Position numbers and translations under genes: made by a program. Below are positions 25,201 through 37,200 of a stretch of 64,000 nucleotides of DNA, one piece after another. The DNA is from Zingiber officinale (taxonomy: Eukaryota > Streptophyta > Magnoliopsida > Zingiberales > Zingiberaceae). The stretch lies in the NCBI RefSeq assembly GCF_018446385.1, contig NC_055989.1, forward strand, positions 137,791,004 through 137,855,003. The letters run 5' to 3'. How positions within the stretch are numbered: position 1 is the stretch's first letter; each line of letters opens with the position of its first letter. The notes beneath the pieces are model-generated. The model did no database searches, was not told the origin of the DNA, and was given only the letters and a program-made list of their open reading frames with translations.

Positions 25201-28200
25201 TGTTCTCTCCTTAAATATACTTTATTTCCTATCTTTTAACTTCCACTACTTATTTCTAGGAGTCGTGCACATTTTCCTTCTATCAATACAATGCTTGATG
25301 AGCATATCCAATACTAACCTATATTGGGTAGTTAAGTCTTCCAATTTTTTAACATGACTTTGAAAAACGTATTAGCTAATATAAGTTCATATATTATAGT
25401 AAAATCTAATATAATTTTCCCTTCTTTATTTCTTGTTTCAAACTCATTCTCTCATGCACCCTACAATGGAAAAAAAATTATTTATAATTGCTGATGAAGA
25501 AAGATTCAGTAGATTAAAATGTATATAATATGTGCTCGATTATTTCTATAAATTAACTTAGTGCATGATGATGAAAAATAAATAATAATTTCATTGATAA
25601 TCAAATTAAGTATTTATCATAGGAACATTAAAGATAAATTCTTAATTGTGTATATTATGTCTTGTTAGAAGAAAAATTAATTGCATACTCTTATTTACCT
25701 CTATTGCTCAATCATATCCTTTATGTTTACTTCTCCTTTGATACTCGTGTTTATCAAATTATTGTATTCTATCAAAATTTATTAATGAAACTTATAAGGG
25801 ATAACTTGCATTATTATAAGAAATAAAGAGTGGACCAATATCATATATAATTACATTAATATAGTTCCTATAACTAAAAAATATGAGAGGGCTTCGACTC
25901 AACGCTTACATAGCTTCTCAACTAAATAAATAGAGATTCTTATCAAGTTATTTATATTAGGTTAGTAATAAAATATTTCTTTATAAACATGGAACATTTG
26001 TTTCATGCTTTTAAAAGAATTTTCGAGTCTTTCTACACTTTCATAGCCTTTGGCCAAATTAAGATAATTTTCTTCACCAAATGGATTGCGGGTCGTTCAC
26101 CCTACTCTTATGTAAGGCACCTTACTAGGTGGATTGTTAGTGTTGTGCCCAAAGAATGTCCACATATCTCCATAATAGTATGATATTGTCCACTTTAGGC
26201 CTAATCCCTCATGACTTTGTTCTTGGGCTCTATCCAAAAGGCCTCATGTCAATGGAGATATCCTATATCCTTTTGAATTCATGATCTTTACCAAATCTTG
26301 GGACTTTGATTGAACCCCAACAATCCTCCCCTCAAATGAAGGACCACAATTACTCTCATGGTCTGAGCCTCCTCGTGAGCATCCGGTCACCCTAACCTGC
26401 TCTGGGCCTCATGAGCATCCGGTCACCCTAACCTGCTCTGGGCCTCCCCGCGAGCCTCCACATCTGGTCATCCTGGCTTGCTCTGAGCCTCCACATCTGG
26501 TCACCCTGACCTGCTTCGAGCCTTCCCACAAGCATCTGTCACTCATGACCTACTTCGGGTCTCCTCGTGAGCATCCAGTCATCCTGATCTACTCGCCCCT
26601 GCAAGTATCTAATCACTCTGACCTGCTCCGAGCCCGCCACAAGCATCTGATCACCTTGGCCTGCTCCGGGCCTCCTCGGGAGCATCCGGTCACTCATGAC
26701 AAGCTCCGGGCCTACCCTCAACTTCGTTCAAGACCACCCCACATGACATTTGATCTGGACCATGACTCTGATATCATTTGTTGAGACCAAATGATGTCTA
26801 CATATCTCCACAATGGTATGATATTGTCCACTTTAGGCCTAGGCCCTCATGGCTTTGCTCTTGAGCTCTATCCAAAAAGATCTCATGCCAATGGAGATAT
26901 CCTATATCCTTTTAAACCTATGATCTTTACCAAATATTTTCAATATGAGACTTTAATTGAACCCCAACAGCTAGCTCACTTTATTTTTATGTAAGACATT
27001 TTTCAAGTGAATTGCAAGTCATTCACCCTAATATGTACGTATATATGCATATATATGATGTATTTCGTATTGGATGGATTGTGAGTCGTTCACCCATGTA
27101 GATACAATACATCTCGTTCAAGTGGATTGCAGATCGTTCACCCTATCTATGTATAAGTGCATACTACAATGCATTTCATTATAAATGAATTGTTGGTCAT
27201 TCACTCTCATATACAATGCATCCCTCTTGGGTGGATTGCAGGTTGCTTACTTTTATTTTTACAGTTATATGATGTATTCATATTATGTGGATTACATAAC
27301 GTTCACTTTTACTTACACGACATAGCTTTAATGGGTGTATTGCATGTTATTCACCCACTTGATAAATTATGTTAAGTCTTCAATAAAATAAGACTATAAT
27401 ATGTATAACGTTGAAAACAAGAAAGTAAAAAATTGATGAAACAAGAATTAAAGATGAATGACATAAAAAAGGTATAATCAAATGGTGCTTACGAACATGG
27501 AAACATAAATTATCAATTATGTTGTTAGCCTCTCTTATGTTGTTACCCTTATATTTTCATGCACGACTCTCCTATTTCCACTTTTCACATTGTGCTCGCT
27601 TTCCTTTTCCTTTGACCTCCATACCAGACTTAAGATGATTTTCAAAGTTTGGTCAATATTATGGACGATTGCTTAGGGTGGCATCCGGCCGGAGGTGTCT
27701 TGCGACTCCTCAGGCGTCGCCTGCGACGCATCGGAGATGAGGACGCCTCCGGTGCCGGTTTCGCCCGCCCAATGGTAAAAGTCATCTGTGTCGGGCGGCA
27801 CGGAACGACATTTCATTCGTTGGTTTTACATACTTTTTTTACCTTGATAGACAATACATTACCTTAATAATATTGAAAACATTTCTATCTTTTTGTGCCT
27901 CGGTAATTGAAATAAAAACTCAATTTGATATGGCAATTCTAATTAGTATATTTCTCATAAGTTCCAGTTCTTTTCTAGCCAATGTATCCTTATTAGTCAT
28001 CCTATACTTATTTCCCATGACATTGTAGAGAAAAATAGACACCCGATCAAGATAGCTTGCACATTACTACTTCACATGGAAGTTCCATACAAATTTTTGA
28101 ATGATGCAGTTCTCATTGCATGCATCTTATAAATGGCATATCTTCTATTGTTAATCATGGTCAAATTGCCTTCAACATTTTATTCCCAACTGATATCATA

Positions 28201-31200
28201 TATAGTATCTTTCCTGATTCCATTTAGTTGTATTTTGTTCATCTCTTAAACCCAGGTAGAGAAAATGTCTCCTAAAATTGTATAGAGTATCTTCCTTAGC
28301 TACACTGCTATGCAAATAGGGCATCAACTGCTGAGTTACAAGTTGTCTTCATCCATGCAGATGTTATGTCATAATTAAGCTGCCACACACACTTTGTTTG
28401 GGAAAAGGTGCAATCTAAGAAGATAATCACATCATTCATTTGTTTGAAGGATATTAATAGATTTACTAAGTCTTCATGACCTCCTAAAATAAATATATTT
28501 GCAACAGTTGGAAACAACTTAGAGAAGGGAGAGTTTGTGACCTACTCATACGCATGCTAATACACACGGTTGTATATGTGAAGTTACAATAAGGTAATAC
28601 ATATATAGGTAGAGGGGACTAACCGATAAGCCTAATAATTTCCCCCTTAACAATTATTAGATAAGAGAAATTAGATGTAAGTACAGTAGATAAAATGAGA
28701 AAAACTAGGTTACAATGAAGGCATGTTATAAAATATTGATAAATTTTATAGTTAAACAGGAATCAATTGGAGCTGACAGTGTAGGAGAGAGTTGAGTATG
28801 TAGTGGGTAAAAGATGATTAAAGAAACAAGTTACCTAAACTAAAAATGATTGATTACTAGTGGCATGCCTAGCATAGTTCAATGGAAGGATAAAATTCAT
28901 ATAATTGGTCTCATATAGTTGGGACTAACATGGCTTGTTGATGTTGAAGTTGTAGACTGGAAGTAAATTAAAGAAGCAACATCTTTCCTCTCAAAAAAGG
29001 CAATATATTGTCAACGTCTTAGACAAAGAGCTAGACTTCAACTGCTATTTGAAAAGACTGTTTCCAACAAAAAGTGAAGTAGAAGTACTACTCAAAACTG
29101 ATGTTCTACCTCTTTTTTGCTACTTGCATTTGATGCTGGTACTGGAACAGGAATTTTGGTAGGCGGTCGATCACCTACAACTTCACATTACCTACCTCAG
29201 TTCAATAGACTAGACCTTGACAAAGTAAAAAATGAATGCAACCAGCAATGTAACCAACAAACCCATACAAATATACAGTAAGAAAGAAGGACAATAATAG
29301 CCAAATAAACTATATTGGATATGAAAACATTCTATAAAAAGTCCATTGGCTTAGTGAGAAAATTTGACTTGTTGTTTATTGTTTGTTACTTGATCTAAAA
29401 CCAGATCAACTAAGCACCATACACTAGATGAGCAGCAGACTCAAAATACAAAAGTCAACATCAGCATTTAGTTGCCACTAACTATTGTCAAGGCATGGAA
29501 TCTTAATCTCAATGCATCACATAGCTAGCTTGAGAGTTCATGGATCATACTGTTCTTTTTGTTACAATGAGTTCATATGCAGAGTCCATTAGTCAAATAT
29601 GCTTCACCTATATTTTACAACCTTCATCTTCCAAGTACATTGTAAAATGAAGAACACTTGACTAATATGCATTACTTGGTAAATCATCATTTAGAAGCCT
29701 CAAGAATATGACAATTAAATTTATGTTGAACAGTAAACATTTTTATTCATTTTACAAATAGGTTCTGTAATACTAAAACATATTCAAAATTGTGAAACAC
29801 TTGGATAGTAGCTTCGATCATATTCACATCTCAATCATCCCATTTGAAAGAATAAAATTGGTGCTCTAGGTTGTCGAACATTAATCATGGTAAATTGCCA
29901 ACAGTCATACAAATGGAAAATTCATAAGGTCCAATGATATTAAGGAAATCATACGGATAAAACATAAAATTCAAACTAAACAAAGTTGTTCATTCCATGG
30001 GTTCATGCTTATAACAAATGTACGTTTAGATGAAATTGAATAAATAATGTAATTATACAAAGTAATGGGGAATTACCTTCCACACCAACAGGCCAACATG
30101 GAGCCCGAGTTGGGGCATCCAAACGAGCCAGAATTGCTGGATCTGCCTTCATAATGGAAATGGAAAATCCTGTTCAAATACAGCCGTATTGATTAGTGCT
30201 AAGAAACATTGAAGACTGGAGCTTCTTGGATAAGCTGACCTGCCATATCGAGTGAAGTCATAAATGATCCAGTGTAAACACGGTCAATAGCAAGTCCATG
30301 TTCTAGCTGTAATTGCGGAACAGCCTTTCCTGCTGCAATCATCAACTCCATCACAGGTGTGGCACCAAGTCTACATTCATGAAAAACTGGATTCAGATAC
30401 AGTTGGATGTTGGAATTTCCTGTGACGACATGTCTAGAAAAACATTCATTTGTAATTCATTTAATAAGTAATTTGAAGCATGACTATTGTATAGAAGACA
30501 TCTAGTACAAAAAATTCAACAGGAAACAAAATATGAAATCACCGCACCAATTTCTAATCTCTATTAGAGAGTACAAATTGAATATTTACTTAAAAACTTA
30601 AGTCTGGTAGCTCCAATCTATACTTTCATATTCATATCATGAAAGTGACTTGTACCACCTCTGTACTAGGACCTCACAACTGGTATTATGATTGAATCAA
30701 GTTTAAGCATGGGACAGTGTAAGAAATAATAATTAGATGAGTATTAGAACATACAGAGTTTAGTCAAGTGAGCTACTTAGTGAATCAGTGTCATACTGGA
30801 GTGTAATGATTCTTTTTGAATTAAATAAAAATTCTTTCACAACTCTGTAACTAGAGGTGCCCAAAGCTTAGGGTTTAAATTTTTCCTCCTTCCCATAACA
30901 AGATCACAGGTTTCATACACCTTGAGTAGACTCTTCTATCCATTTATATTATTCATCATCATAATATTATATTCATATTCAAACATTTCCATTCACAAAT
31001 AAGTCCCTATAATTAGTATTAGGAACCTTAATGCAATTATAGAAACGTGTTTGGAAATACTATATAATGCAAGGGTCTGCATGTAAAATTATGATGAGTA
31101 ATAAACACACACCCATAGAAAGGGCCCTAATCTTTCTCATCTACATGATATCTAATCTCTTCATGGCACCCAAACCAGCCTAATTCAATCTAATCGCACT

Positions 31201-34200
31201 ATCCCTCCACATCAATGTCAATCACAGGATCAGCAAGAGCATCAGATTCTCAAACGAGTGTGTCGCCAAACAGTTGATTTGTTCTCACATCTGCTACCAT
31301 CTCCAAGGCATCATCACCCAGCCAATCTGTCATCTCCAGACAGGCTTCATGTAGCAAATTAGGCTTGATGAGAGCATCAGATTGAAAGATTGGTCGAAGA
31401 ATAATTTTGAGATTGAAGCATCAGAGTAGCATCAAATTGGTCGAGATAATCATATTAGCATCAGATTAGAATATCAAATTGGGATCGATTTCTGAGGATT
31501 TCTGCCAAAATGTTATCCGCATCAGGTTATGGAGTGATTTTGCAACTTTTTTTGGAGGATTTCTTCAACAGATTGGGAACAATAGCCAGCCATTACACCA
31601 GTTTCACCAATTCCTATGTTGATTTGTGAGCAGGCTGACTTCTTCTCCTTGAACAAAAGAGACTTTAAACAAAACTCAAAATGTAAAGTTCCTCAACCAC
31701 ATCACCAACAGTGCCGTCTACTAATTCCTTGAAGATTTCAGGATCCATGAATATCACCAATGAAAAAGTTAATGGGAAGAATTATACCCCATGCCTGTGG
31801 CGGTTCAAATCTAGTTCATGAATCAAGGTTACCTGGAACACCTTACAATCCAAGCTACCAAGATTTTCAAGTTTATCAGAGCCTCATGGGAGCAGATTGA
31901 TGTTCAATTGCTTGCACTTCTTTGATAATCCATAGATCCTAGCCTCATGAGCATCTTTTAATACTTCTTTTCATAATGCAAGACTTGGACACCAGCTAGA
32001 GTTTTATACTTAGGTGATAGATTTTGAACCTGTGATATTAAAAACACAAAAAACAGGAAGAAACAGAACTAAACTATATATCTTATTATTTAATGAATTA
32101 CATGAACATATAATTATAGTTATATGTTTACAAGAGATAAAAATAAACTAGAGATAAAATCAGAGATAAAATAGGAAGATAAGATAAGATATTTTACACT
32201 CCCCCTCAAGCTGGATAGTATATGTTATACATCCCAAGCTTGTCTATTAACCGGTCAAATATAGGCTTAAAGAGAGCCATTGTAAGAATGTCTATAGCCT
32301 GTTGTGCGGTAAGTACGTGAGAGACTTTGATAATGCCTTCATCAATCTTCTCCTTAATGAAATGTCGGTCAATCTCAACATGCTTCTATCATGATAGATG
32401 GGGTTGTGTGAATTGAGATCGCAGCTTTGTTGTCGCACCAAATAATTATAGAACTTTGCTTTGGTATGTCTTCAAGGAGTTGTTCCAACCAAAGGGGTTC
32501 ACATATACCAAGAGCAGTGAAACGAAGCTCGGCCTCGACACTACTTCTTGCTATAACATACTACTTCTTACTTCACCAAGTGACCAGATTTCCGAACACA
32601 AAAGAGCAATCACTCGAAGTGGATCTCCGATCATTCGGACACCCTGCCAAATCAGCATCAACAAATACTTCAACATTTCTTGTGAATTTCTTTCTGAACA
32701 TCAACCCTATGTCAAAAGTTCCCTTTAGATACTTCAAAATTATGTTTGCAGCATTCAAGTGACATTGATACGGTGAGTGCATAAATTGACTAATACAACT
32801 CGCTGGAAATGCGATGTTAGGTTGGTGTGCGTAAGATAAATCAATTTGCCAACAAATCGTTGAAACATGCCTCGGTTATCTTCTGGACGAGTCTTAAGTT
32901 TTACATTTGGATCCATGGGAGTATCAACATGTTTACATCCTATTAACCCGGTGTCTCTTAGCAAGTCAAGAATATATTTTCATTGTGAGACGAATATTCC
33001 TTCCTTGGTTCGAGCAACTTCCATTCCAAGGAAAAATCGAAGTTTCCCAAGATCCTTCATTTCAAATGTTGCTGCAAGATGTTTCTTGATTCTTTCCATC
33101 TCTTCAAGGTTATTATCGGTGATTATAATGTCGTATACATAAATAATCAGTATGGCAATCTTATCCTTTACCCTATGGTGAAATAGAGTATGGTCGGTGT
33201 AAGCTTGCTTGTAACCAAGTTGTTGAACCGTCTTGGCAAACATGTCAAACCAAGCCTTAGGAGATTACTTTAGACCGTAGAAAGCCTTCTTTAGACAACA
33301 AACTGAGGCTCCTTTATTCAAGTGGCAGATCTGTATACACCTCTTCTGCTAAATCACAGTTGACAAAGGCATTCTTGACGTCTAGTTGGTAAAGTGGTCA
33401 ATCTAAGATTGCTGTAAGAGATAGTAATACCTGAATAGTGTTGATCTTTGCCACAAGAGCGAAATCTCTTGGTAGTCAATTTTGTAAGTTTGAGTGTATC
33501 CCTTGGCCACGAGACGGGCTTTATATCTTTCAACTGACCATCGCTTTTACACTTAATCGTGAAGACCTACCAATAGCCAATCAAGTTTTTTCCTATTGGT
33601 CGATTAATTATGTCCCATGTATCGTTGTTTTCCAAGGCTTTTATTTCTTCATAGAGCGTTGTATGCCAATGTTTGTGTTTAAGAGCCTCGTCAATATTGG
33701 CTGGTACTGCTGTTTCTGATAGATTTGTTACCAAAGCACGCATGTTTAAATAGATAAGAGTATCCTAAAAAATGTGAGATAGGATGCTGAGTAATCAAAC
33801 AAATACCTTTATGAAGTGCGATTGGCATATCCAATTGTGGTAGCTTAGTATCATCAAGACCAGAACTTGAGCCAAACGAGTAAGGTGATGGAGATATCAG
33901 ATCAGAATTGATTTCTATGTGCTTTCTTCTGCTGTAAGCTACTAGAAAAAATCAATGGGTTTGAAAATTTTGGGTACTAGAGTGATACAGGAAGATATTT
34001 GAGGTGATTGTGGATTTTCCTGACTTGGAATTTCTAGATATGCAAAAGAAGGGTAATCTTGAATTTCTAAATTTTTTTTATGGGTCTTGTGGAAGTAAGA
34101 TAGTTCCTGATTTTGTGGAGTTAATATCTCCCCCTAAGCTCGATTAGGAAGTTGATTTGTTTCCCATAAATATTCCCAATTAATTAGAGAAATATGCAAT

Positions 34201-37200
34201 AAGGCTAAATTTTTTATCAGAGACTCTCCCTGGGTAGAAGGTTTCGAATAAAAGGATTGATGTTAAAAAAAGATGACATCTCTAGAGATAAAATATTTTC
34301 TCTTTGAAGGAGAATAACATCTATAACCTTTTTCTTTTTGGAAAAGTACCCAACAAAAATGTACTTGTAACTTCTAGGATCTAACTTAGACCTAAGATGA
34401 TTATAAATATGAATGAAAACTGAGCATCCAAATCTGTATAAAGGAAAATCAAAAAAGATATGAGATTTTGGAAAACATTCTTGTAGATTGGAAATTGGGG
34501 TTTTAAATTTTAACACCCAAGTTGGTAACTGATTTATCAAATAGCAAGCAGTTAACATATCCCCCAAAAATATTTATGTAGATTGCTAGTAAAAAGTAGT
34601 GTGCGATCAACTTCTAGAAGATGACGATTTTTCCTTTCAGATATACCATTTTGTTGTGCTGTATCAACATAAGAGCTTTGATGAATAATATCCCTTTTTG
34701 AAGAAAAATCATTTAGTCAGGAATTAAAAAATTCGATTCCATTATCAGTTCCAAGAATTTGGATACAAGAGTTAAATTGAGTGAGAATCATGTTATAAAA
34801 TTGCTCAAATATATACGCAACTTCAGATTTTTCACGTAAAAGAAATATCCAATAAATCCAAGAATGGTCATCAATAAAGGAAATAAACTACCCTTTATTT
34901 GAAATTGAATAAATTCGTGAAGGACCTGATATGTCATATGAACAAGCGAAAAAGGTTTCAAAGCATGATATAAATGAATTGAAAAAGGAACCTTAGTGTG
35001 TTTAGAAAATTGATAAATTTCACAGAGTGATCTAAAGGAAGAAACAACGAAGGAAATAAGCAACGCATATAAGAGAAGCTAGATGGCCAAGACGGTGGAG
35101 TGGCTTTATTTGGTGGTGGCGGTGAGAAGAGACTAAACTACGAACAACTTGACAATAGCAAATCTGAGAGTTAGTACATAGAAAGTAGTACAATCCAGCC
35201 ACCTCAGCAGCACGTCCAATCGTCCTCCCCGAGTTCTGATCCCGAAAAACACACAAGTTTTGGGAAAAATTAGCCACCCAATCCGAATCCCGAGTTAGTT
35301 TGCTAATTGAGAGTAAGTTATATGACAACTTGGGAACCAAATAAACTTTATACAATAAAAGATTAGGACTAAGAGTCAGTTCTAATTCCCACTACTGTTT
35401 CATCCATCCTCCAAAATAAGAGTACGAGTACCAGAATATTGACTGTATGAAGAAAAAATACTACGAGTACCTAACATATGCTCAGAAGCACCAGAATCAA
35501 TAATCCAAGACTCACTTGTTGTGGTTGACTCATTCATAGTAGAGGAGGAAATACCATGAGTCACCAAAGATGTAGAGGATGAGAACATTTAACTAATCTG
35601 ATTGAGTTGGGCCTGGGTGAAGGTCAAAGATGATGAGGATGCTGCATCGGATTTGGCTACAAGCGGAGGCTTGGATCTAGACCCGACCCTGGGCCAAGTC
35701 CGACCGACCCGTTGACCCGATTACGCTAGGCCGAACCGGAACCGGCCCGACACCTGCCGGACCGATTCCGATTCCATAGATCAAGAACCGACGAACCGCC
35801 GATTCGGCCTGTAGTTCACAATTTTTTTTTTACTTTTTGCCCGATTCTTAGCCGATGGAAACCTCCGGTTAACTAGCGGTTCTAGCCAGTGAGGGAGGGA
35901 TGAGGGTTTTTTGGATTTTTTTCAACAGTTAAGATCATTTGACGATTTTTTAATCAATGGCTATGATTTAGTGTCCATTACTATCCAAACTCTATAAATA
36001 GAGAGATCATTTCATCATTTTCACACACATCTTCTCTACTCTTAATCTCAATTTCATATTCTCTATACGTTTTCGTCTTCATTTCTATGCACTTTCGTAT
36101 CCAATTTTCAATTACAAAGGAAGGAGATTATGGAGGTGCATCATCTCGCGCTCAAAAGGGAAAGAAAATAGTAAATCCCCGCAAGGACCCAACATTCAAT
36201 CCACCGATGATGAGATCGAGCACCTTCCGAATCCTCTTCTAAAGTCTGATGATGAGATCGAGGACCCAACATTCAAAACACAAGGAAGTACTGATGCAAT
36301 TACTTCTAAGGTTCGAAAAATTCCTCCTCTAAAGTCTTTTATTTTTACTAAACATTTTGAGAATGTCACTCTTCCAATTACGTGCAAAATATAAGTACCG
36401 CAATGCTTCTTACAAATTTCAAGCCGACGACGGCTATGGGTCGTTGAAACATGTAAAAACGAAGCATCCGATGAAATATGAACTCGACTGTTCTCAAACA
36501 TAATTATCTAGATTTTCTTCAACTAGCGGTATTACTAATTCCGGTTTATTTTTATATTCGGATAATAAATTAAGAGAATCATTAGCTAAATATATTTCCG
36601 TAAAACATCTTTCTTTTAGTTTTGGATCTAAATGCACATTTGAAGATTTTTATAAAGAATCTTTTAATCCATGTGTTAAACATGTTTCTAGGACTACATT
36701 TACTCGTACAATTAAAAAATTAGTAAAACAAGGAAAAAAGAATTTAATTGATGAATTTAGTAAATTAAATAATAAATTTCTTTATGTTCTGATATTTAAA
36801 GTTATCATTGACAAACATATTCGTATATGGGTGTGATCATTCGCAAACACATTCATATTCGTAAAAATGAGCTTAAATTAAAGGTAACTACTGTAGAGCA
36901 TCAAAATAGTTATAATGAATATTATCCTTCATACATATAGAGAAGGGGAGACTTGGCACAACGGTAAAATTGTTGTCATGTGACCAAAAAATCACGGATT
37001 CGAATCCTGAAAAGTCTTTTGCAAAAAGTAGGGTAAGGCTGCGTACAATGGATCTTTCCCCGGGACCCCGTATAGCGGGAGCTTCGTGCACCGGACTGTC
37101 CTTTTTTATCCTTCATACATATATAATTCCATAAATAACTTATACCCTCTTCCACAATTTCATTATCCTATATTGAGAATAATTAAGTTTTTCTATGAAA

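Larger units (their letters stand above)
21669..25450 (-). mobile_element. RTE-type LINE, copy 3, decayed and triply interrupted
   Basis: Colinear with the 18101-21289 LINE on the minus strand. The 3' end is near 21669; the 5' end is lost near 25450, where similarity stops. Many substitutions and indels leave only short readable pieces (for example 24493-24101, [20 protein letters not shown]). Three younger insertions interrupt it: 22436-23176, 23280-23502 and 24349-25007. Their precise target duplications show that the LINE is older than all three. Confidence 0.85.
26075..27362. repeat. Divergent tandem repeat (about 55-70-bp unit)
   Basis: The phrase GTGGATTGCRGGTCGTTCACCC recurs with decay about every 55-70 bp (near 26080, 27005, 27070, 27118, 27185, 27230, 27290 and 27338), separated by TATGTATA...ATGCATTTC-like spacers. 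A TRIM (26141-26969) interrupts the array after its second unit. The spacing and decay suggest an old intronic satellite-like array. Confidence 0.7.
16229..29109 (-). other. DAK intron 13 (12.9 kb)
   Basis: This intron lies between exon 13 (donor after 29110) and exon 14 (acceptor before 16228). It contains two LINE copies, a Harbinger-like element, a SINE, a MULE-like element, a TRIM and a divergent tandem repeat. The ends (16229-18080 and about 27870-29109) are AT-rich sequence in which I see no gene or element. Confidence 0.9.
32031..35680 (-). mobile_element. Ty1/copia retrotransposon, 5'-truncated
   Basis: The 3' LTR is 32198-32031 (TGTAAAATATC to TAATATCACA on the minus strand), preceded by the polypurine tract CTTGAGGGGGAG (about 32210-32199). 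Upstream on the minus strand come RNase H (about 32782-32573, [16 protein letters not shown]), reverse transcriptase (about 33243-32755), integrase C-terminal part (34567-34217), the GAG-pre-integrase region (35355-35032) and protease (35588-35400, [11 protein letters not shown]). Gag and the 5' LTR are missing: sequence changes abruptly near 35680 at the hAT relic. The RT catalytic YVDD box reads YVYD, and there are frameshifts. Confidence 0.88.

Noticed and set aside
26539-26784. Open frames on both strands across GC-rich repeats; also considered as a CRISPR array
   Set aside because: The repeats are a contiguous 33-44-bp minisatellite without unique spacers, inside a TRIM in a plant intron.
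36954-37007. tRNA gene, because A and B boxes are present
   Set aside because: The cloverleaf is not completed, and the unit is flanked by an 18-bp target duplication with the Au SINE tail. It is a SINE.
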